Positions 59,338-64,000 of a DNA stretch of 64,000 nt are shown here, piece by piece. Under the pieces are notes generated by a model. That model was not told the origin of the DNA. It saw only the letters and a list, made by a program, of their open reading frames with translations, and ran no database searches. This DNA is from an uncultured Solobacterium sp. (lineage in GTDB: Bacteria > Bacillota_I > Bacilli_A > Erysipelotrichales > Erysipelotrichaceae), in assembly GCA_900552125.1 (NCBI GenBank), contig URYK01000004.1, positions 54,884 through 118,883 of the forward strand, in the 5' to 3' direction. The position numbers and the translations under genes are program-made. Numbering within the stretch: position 1 is the first letter of the stretch; the number at the start of each line of letters is the position of its first letter.

Positions 59338-60615
59338 ATGAGTTCAACATGGGAATTAAAAGAAAAATCAACAGGTGAATTATTAGCGACTGTCGAAGGA
59401 GATACTTGGAAAAATGCGCAGAAGAAAGCATTTAAAAAATTAGCTAAGAAAGTAAACTTGCCAGGATTCCGTCCAGGGCAGGCTCCAGAAAAGCTAGTAA
59501 GAAAACACATTAGTTCTCAAAATATATTATTTGAAGCAGTTGATGAAGTTGCTGCTGATGCTCTAGCAGAAGGAATCAAAGAACATGAGCTAGAAATGAT
59601 CGCTCGTCCTTCTTTAGATTTTGATAGCATCGATGAAGAAAAAGTAGTATTGAAATTTAATATTACAGTTAAACCAGAAGTTACATTAGGTGACTATAAA
59701 GGTTTAGATATCAAAAAAGAAGAAGTAAGCGTTGAAGATGCAGATATTGATGCTGAAATTGCTCGTTTACAGGATCGCTTTGCTGACTTAGTTGTAAAAG
59801 AAGAAGGTAAAGTTGAAAATGGAGATACAGCAGTAATCGACTTTGAAGGATTTAAAGACGGTGTTGCTTTTGAAGGTGGAAAAGGTGATAACTATCCATT
59901 AGTAATTGGAAGCGGAACATTTATTCCAGGATTTGAAGAACAAGTATTAGGAATGGGTATTGAAGAAACAAAAGATATCAATGTTACATTCCCAGAAGAA
60001 TATCAGGCAGCTGATTTAGCTGGTCAGCCAGTAGTATTCAAAGTTACTGTTCATGAAATCAAATCAAAAGTATTACCTGAAGTAAATGATGAATTAGTAA
60101 AACAGGCTGAAATCAAAGATGTAGAAACTTTAGATGCTTACAAAGAATATACACGTAAAAACTTAGAAACAAGCAAAGCTAATCAGGCAGAACAGAAATT
60201 CGAAAATGAATTATTAACTGCAATCTGTGATGGTGCTAGTGTTGAAATTCCTCAGATCATGATTGATGATGAAACAGATTCAATGGTTCGTGATTTTGCT
60301 CAACGTTTACAGTATCAGGGAATGAGCTTAGATCAGTACTATCAGTTCACTGGACAGAATGAAGAAATGATTCGTGGAGAAATGAGCAAAGATGCTTATA
60401 ATAAAGTAAAAGTACGTTTAGTTCTTGAGGCTATTGCAGCCGAAGAAAAGCTGGAAGTTAGTGAAGAAGAAATCAATAAAGAAATTGAAAACATTGCAGG
60501 TATGTACAATATGCCAGCAGAAAAAGTAAAAGAGTTGATTTCTAATGATGCTATAGGGTATGATTTACGTATCCGTAAAGCATTAGAACTTGTCAAAGAA
60601 TCAGCAGGCAAGTAA
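59338..60615 (+). CDS. tig: Trigger factor
   Basis: The 425-residue protein has the ribosome-binding domain with the signature PGFRPGQAPEKLVRK (residues about 40-55), the FKBP-type PPIase domain (about 155-245: GDTAVIDFEGFKDGVAFEGGKGDNYPLVIGSGTFIPGFEEQ) and the helical C-terminal chaperone domain. It is a ribosome-associated folding factor. Ribosome binding site: AGGAGGT. Confidence 0.97.
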   Translation: MSSTWELKEKSTGELLATVEGDTWKNAQKKAFKKLAKKVNLPGFRPGQAPEKLVRKHISSQNILFEAVDEVAADALAEGIKEHELEMIARPSLDFDSIDEEKVVLKFNITVKPEVTLGDYKGLDIKKEEVSVEDADIDAEIARLQDRFADLVVKEEGKVENGDTAVIDFEGFKDGVAFEGGKGDNYPLVIGSGTFIPGFEEQVLGMGIEETKDINVTFPEEYQAADLAGQPVVFKVTVHEIKSKVLPEVNDELVKQAEIKDVETLDAYKEYTRKNLETSKANQAEQKFENELLTAICDGASVEIPQIMIDDETDSMVRDFAQRLQYQGMSLDQYYQFTGQNEEMIRGEMSKDAYNKVKVRLVLEAIAAEEKLEVSEEEINKEIENIAGMYNMPAEKVKELISNDAIGYDLRIRKALELVKESAGK

Positions 60616-60624
60616 TTATGCTGC

Positions 60625-60650
60625 AAAAGACGCCGGATCGCGTCTTTTTT
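60625..60650 (+). terminator. Terminator of tig
   Basis: AAAAGACGC (60625-60633) pairs with GCGTCTTTT (60640-60648); T-run included. Confidence 0.85.
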
Positions 60651-60675
60651 GCCTATTGAAAGGAGTGTAGGAATC

Positions 60676-62988
60676 ATGAATGAAAATATGAGTGTACATT
60701 TACCTTTAGTTTGTACAAGAGGTGTTGTCGTATTTCCAGATCAAGAAGTAATTATCGATGTTGGCAGAACAAAATCTGTGCGAGCAGTAGAAGAGGCACA
60801 GGAAAACTGTGAAAGTCAGGTTATTTTAGTTGCACAAAGAGATTTGGCAGTAGAAGAACCAGATGTGAATGATGTTTATTCCTATGGAACTCTTTGTCAT
60901 ATTAAACATATGCGTAGAATGGATGGATATCTACGAGTTAAATTTAGAGGAATTTCTCGTGTTGAATTACATACAATTGTAAATGATGATATGATGAGCG
61001 TTACTGCTGAAATTAAAGAAGATGTAGTACAGGATCCATTAGAAGAAGTAGCATTAGTTAGAAAGATTGCAAAGCAATTTGAAGAAATTGAAGCTGTTTC
61101 TCAAAGTATTCCTAAAGAAATGATCAATGAGCTTGCAAAAGGTGTTTCTGCTCAGGCATTATCTAATCAGATTGCACAGTTGTTTCCATTTACTCTTGAA
61201 AAACGTCAGGAGTTATTAGAAACATTAGGCATAAATGATCGTTTATATCTGATTTTACAGGAAATCGAAAGTGAAAAAGAATTGTCACAGATCGAAAACA
61301 AAATCAATGATAAAGTAAAAGTAAGAATTGAAGAAAGTCAGAAAGAATATTATCTGCGTGAAAAAATGCGTGCGATCAAGGAAGAATTAGGAGATGTTCC
61401 TGATACGGATAAAGATGTTGATGCAATTCGCAAAAGATTAGAAGAAAATCCTTATCCTGAAAATATTAAAGAAAAGATTAAAGATGAACTTTCTCGTTAC
61501 GAAATGTTACCAGCCGCAAGCGGTGAAACTGGAGTAATCAAGACATATATTGACTGGGTAATGGATCTTCCTTGGTGGCAGGAATCTAAAGATAATGAAG
61601 ATTTAAATAAGGCTTCTGAAATTTTAGATGAGGATCACTATGGACTAGAGAAAATCAAAGAACGTATTTTAGAATATCTTGCGGTTAAACAGATGACCAA
61701 TTCACTTCGTGCACCAATTATCTGTTTAGTTGGTCCTCCAGGTGTAGGGAAAACATCTTTGGCTAAGTCTGTGGCAAGAGCCTTAGATCGTAAATTTGTG
61801 AAAATTTCACTTGGTGGTGTGAAAGATGAATCAGAAATCCGTGGTCATAGAAGAACTTACTTAGGAAGTATGCCAGGTCGTTTTATTCAGGCTATGAAAA
61901 AAGCAGGAACTGTTAATCCGGTTTTCTTAATTGATGAAATCGATAAGATGGCAAGTGATTATAAGGGAGATCCTGCAAGTGCTATGTTAGAAGTACTAGA
62001 TCCCGAACAGAATTCTGTTTTCTCTGATCATTATATTGAAGAACCATATGACTTAAGTAAAGTATTATTTATCGCAACGGCAAACTATCTGGAGAATATT
62101 CCAAATGCGCTTCGCGATCGTTTAGAAATTATTGAATTAAGCTCTTATACAGAACTTGAAAAAGTAGAGATTGCGAAACGTCATTTAGTTCCAAAGCAGA
62201 TTAAAGAAAATGGTTTAAAGGCTTCTCAATTAAAATTAGATGAAGATATGATCAGCTACTTAATCCGCTATTATACAAGAGAAAGCGGTGTTCGTCAGTT
62301 AGAACGTGTTATTGCGACAGTATGCCGTAAGAGTGTATTGGCTATTTTAAAAGACAATAAGCGTAGTATCAAAATAACTAAGAAATTAATTAAAGAATGG
62401 TTAGGTCATGAAAAATTTGAATATGGCAAGAAAGAAACCAAAGATCAGGTTGGTACTGTAACAGGACTAGCTTATACATCCTTTGGTGGAGATGTTCTTC
62501 AGGTTGAAGTTACGCATTTTGAAGGTAAAGGAAAATTGGTCATTACAGGTCAATTAGGTGATGTAATGAAAGAATCAGCATCTATTGCTTATGACTATGT
62601 ACGGGCTAATGCAAAAAAATATAAAATTAACTCTGAAGTATTTGAGAAAAATGACATCCATATTCACGTACCTGAAGGTGCTGTACCTAAAGACGGCCCT
62701 AGTGCTGGGGTAACTCTTACTACAGCGTTAGTTTCCTCTTTAAGTGATACTCCAGTAAAAGCTAATCTTGCGATGACAGGAGAAGTTACACTTCGTGGAA
62801 ATGTACTTCCTATTGGTGGCTTGAAAGAAAAATCAATGGCAGCTCATCGCTGTGGTATTACGACAATTGTCATTCCTAAAGCTAATGTGAAAGATTTAGA
62901 TGAAGTACCCGCAACTGTGAAGGAAAGTGTAAACTTTATACCTGTAGAAAAAGTATCTCAGGTAATAGATGCTGCACTGGTAAAATAG
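60676..62988 (+). CDS. lon: ATP-dependent protease Lon
   Basis: The ATG at 60676 follows AAAGGAG; the upstream TTG lies in the tig terminator. The 770-residue protein has the N-terminal LON domain (10-200), AAA+ domain with Walker [10 protein letters not shown] (about 353) and Walker [10 protein letters not shown]. The S16 protease domain has catalytic Ser in PKDGPSAGV (about residue 676) and Lys in [12 protein letters not shown] (about 717). In many Firmicutes clpX lies between tig and lon; here they are adjacent. Confidence 0.97.
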   Translation: MNENMSVHLPLVCTRGVVVFPDQEVIIDVGRTKSVRAVEEAQENCESQVILVAQRDLAVEEPDVNDVYSYGTLCHIKHMRRMDGYLRVKFRGISRVELHTIVNDDMMSVTAEIKEDVVQDPLEEVALVRKIAKQFEEIEAVSQSIPKEMINELAKGVSAQALSNQIAQLFPFTLEKRQELLETLGINDRLYLILQEIESEKELSQIENKINDKVKVRIEESQKEYYLREKMRAIKEELGDVPDTDKDVDAIRKRLEENPYPENIKEKIKDELSRYEMLPAASGETGVIKTYIDWVMDLPWWQESKDNEDLNKASEILDEDHYGLEKIKERILEYLAVKQMTNSLRAPIICLVGPPGVGKTSLAKSVARALDRKFVKISLGGVKDESEIRGHRRTYLGSMPGRFIQAMKKAGTVNPVFLIDEIDKMASDYKGDPASAMLEVLDPEQNSVFSDHYIEEPYDLSKVLFIATANYLENIPNALRDRLEIIELSSYTELEKVEIAKRHLVPKQIKENGLKASQLKLDEDMISYLIRYYTRESGVRQLERVIATVCRKSVLAILKDNKRSIKITKKLIKEWLGHEKFEYGKKETKDQVGTVTGLAYTSFGGDVLQVEVTHFEGKGKLVITGQLGDVMKESASIAYDYVRANAKKYKINSEVFEKNDIHIHVPEGAVPKDGPSAGVTLTTALVSSLSDTPVKANLAMTGEVTLRGNVLPIGGLKEKSMAAHRCGITTIVIPKANVKDLDEVPATVKESVNFIPVEKVSQVIDAALVK

Positions 62989-62989
62989 T

Positions 62990-63580
62990 ATGATACAGTT
63001 TAAAAAAGCAGAGCTTGTCATATCTGCCCCTGATAAGAAATCATGGCCAGATACAAACTTGCCTGAAATTGTACTTGCAGGTCGCAGTAATGTTGGGAAA
63101 AGCAGTTTTATAAACACTATGTGTGGTCGTAAAAAACTTGCATATGTTGGTAATACACCAGGGAAAACACGCTTATTAAACTTCTTTAATTTGGATGATA
63201 AGTATATGTTTGTAGATGTACCAGGTTATGGATATGCGAATATTTCAAAGACACAGCTTATTAAGTTTGGAAAGATGATGGAAGATTATTTTTCTGAAAG
63301 AACTCAGAAGCGTGGTGTTGTAATTCTAGTAGATGCTAGACATAAACCTACTGAAGATGATATTACTATGTTGGAATTCGTTCGCTATTATGAAATTCCT
63401 GTAGCAGTCGTAGCTACGAAATGTGATAAAGTTCCTATCACAAAGAGAAATCATCAGATTGCAATGATTCGTAAGACATTGGGACTGTATGATGATGAAC
63501 CATTATTTCCTTTCTCCTCTGCTGAAAAGCAAGGTATGGAAGAGGTATGGGATTATTTGATTCAGATATTTGAATCTTAA
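62990..63580 (+). CDS. engB: Ribosome biogenesis GTPase EngB (YsxC)
   Basis: The 196-residue protein has the GTPase motifs G1 GRSNVGKSS (about residue 31), G2/G3 NTPGKTR and DVPGYGYA, G4 TKCD (about 144) and G5 FSSAEKQG. It is needed for 50S subunit assembly. It starts one base after the lon stop, so they are cotranscribed. Confidence 0.96.
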   Translation: MIQFKKAELVISAPDKKSWPDTNLPEIVLAGRSNVGKSSFINTMCGRKKLAYVGNTPGKTRLLNFFNLDDKYMFVDVPGYGYANISKTQLIKFGKMMEDYFSERTQKRGVVILVDARHKPTEDDITMLEFVRYYEIPVAVVATKCDKVPITKRNHQIAMIRKTLGLYDDEPLFPFSSAEKQGMEEVWDYLIQIFES

Positions 63581-63587
63581 TATTAAT

Positions 63588-63615
63588 AAAGCTATTACAT
63601 CTGTAGTAGCTTTTT
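63588..63615 (+). terminator. engB terminator, interrupted by a group II intron
   Basis: AAAGCTATTAC (63588-63598) pairs with GTAGTAGCTTT (63603-63613), 11 pairs with one G-T, tetraloop ATCT. Only two Ts follow before the intron start at 63616. Confidence 0.85.
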
Positions 63616-64000
63616 GTGCGACAGGCAGTCGCTATAGTTCAAACATGTACAGGCATGGTTGAACTTTCTTTCTTATTAGATGTTCTACTTACGATACGGT
63701 GTATAAACGGAGTAAATGAACTTTGAAAAGAGAGGTGTCACGTAGGTGTAAGTCCTACTCTGTTGAGTTCCAATGCAAGACAGAAAATCTAAACTAGTGC
63801 ACTTTCGTGAGGAAGTGTGCGAAGGAGTTGTGGGAAACCGAGAGGACCATAGATGGTTTGGCAGGCCGAAATGTAGTGTGAACTACATGGGCGGCAGGGA
63901 TGTTTGATGACCGTGCGAAAGAGCGGGAAATCTATATATTATTTACTAAAATGAATTGGATGAGTAAATAGGAACATTCATGTGATGGTAGTTGGCATGT
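63616..64000 (+). mobile_element. Group II intron, 5' ribozyme part (runs off window)
   Basis: Begins GTGCGAC, the group II 5' consensus (GUGYG). It continues with a stem GTTCAA (63637-63642) / TTGAAC (63659-63664) and an AAGTCCTACTCTGTTGAG-like block then ACAGAAAATCTAAACTA. Long GC-rich helices follow (e.g. GTGCGAAGGAG, GGCAGGCCGAAATG), all domain I-like. Insertion straight after a terminator stem is the habit of group IIC introns. The reverse transcriptase/maturase should lie downstream, outside the window. No gene is visible in these bases. Confidence 0.75.

Overview
The window is low-GC Firmicutes chromosome, most likely from an Erysipelotrichia-type gut bacterium. This rests on a DUF3196 gene, the order trigger factor - lon - engB with no clpX between them, strong AGGAGG ribosome binding sites and A/T-biased codons. 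Two chromosomal flanks (1-18309 and 56525-64000) enclose one apparently complete 38.2-kb siphovirus-type prophage in a tRNA-Arg(TCT) gene. The prophage is bounded by a 23-bp direct repeat (18310-18332 and 56502-56524).

Left flank: a MATE efflux pump cut by the window edge, a lipoprotein, a WYL regulator, a DUF2779 nuclease-like protein, two GNAT acetyltransferases, a membrane-anchored Xre regulator, a YgiQ radical-SAM protein overlapping a CidA/LrgA-LrgB pair, a SleC N-terminal-like protein, a zinc-dependent phospholipase C-like protein, an AIM24 protein, DegV, an LPG-synthase-type membrane protein, an M19 dipeptidase, DUF1893 and the ribosome hibernation factor HPF. Two genes carry single-base frameshifts, and two convergent gene scraps lie at 13937-14159. 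Two homologous structured RNAs (4527-4674, 7574-7704), each with its own promoter and terminator, present an anti-Shine-Dalgarno-like loop; I do not recognise the family.

Prophage: the layout is lambda-like. It runs integrase; CI/Cro-type switch with three operator sites; a roughly 410-nt structured RNA on the minus strand; antirepressor; a second tyrosine recombinase; replication genes (replisome organizer, PcfK/PcfJ, helicase loader, SSB); ArpU-type late regulator; holin and endolysin; S74 tail fibre; HNH-kinase fusion and a probable cos region; terminase, portal, protease, capsid; neck; tail tube, chaperone, tape measure, baseplate. A small lysogeny-type cassette with its own divergent HTH gene sits at the right end. 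Three HNH genes occur, one of which has invaded the 3' end of the antirepressor gene. Possible recoding sites lie in the capsid gene (A10 run) and in the tail chaperone gene (A AAA AAG).

Right flank: a minus-strand PadR - DUF1700 - DUF4097 operon (envelope-stress-like), then DUF3196, trigger factor, Lon and EngB. The EngB terminator is interrupted in its T-tract by the 5' end of a group II intron that runs off the window.

The most novel-looking items are the minus-strand prophage RNA at 20978-21392 and the twin sRNA-like elements in the left flank. All calls come from reading the sequence; no database search was run.
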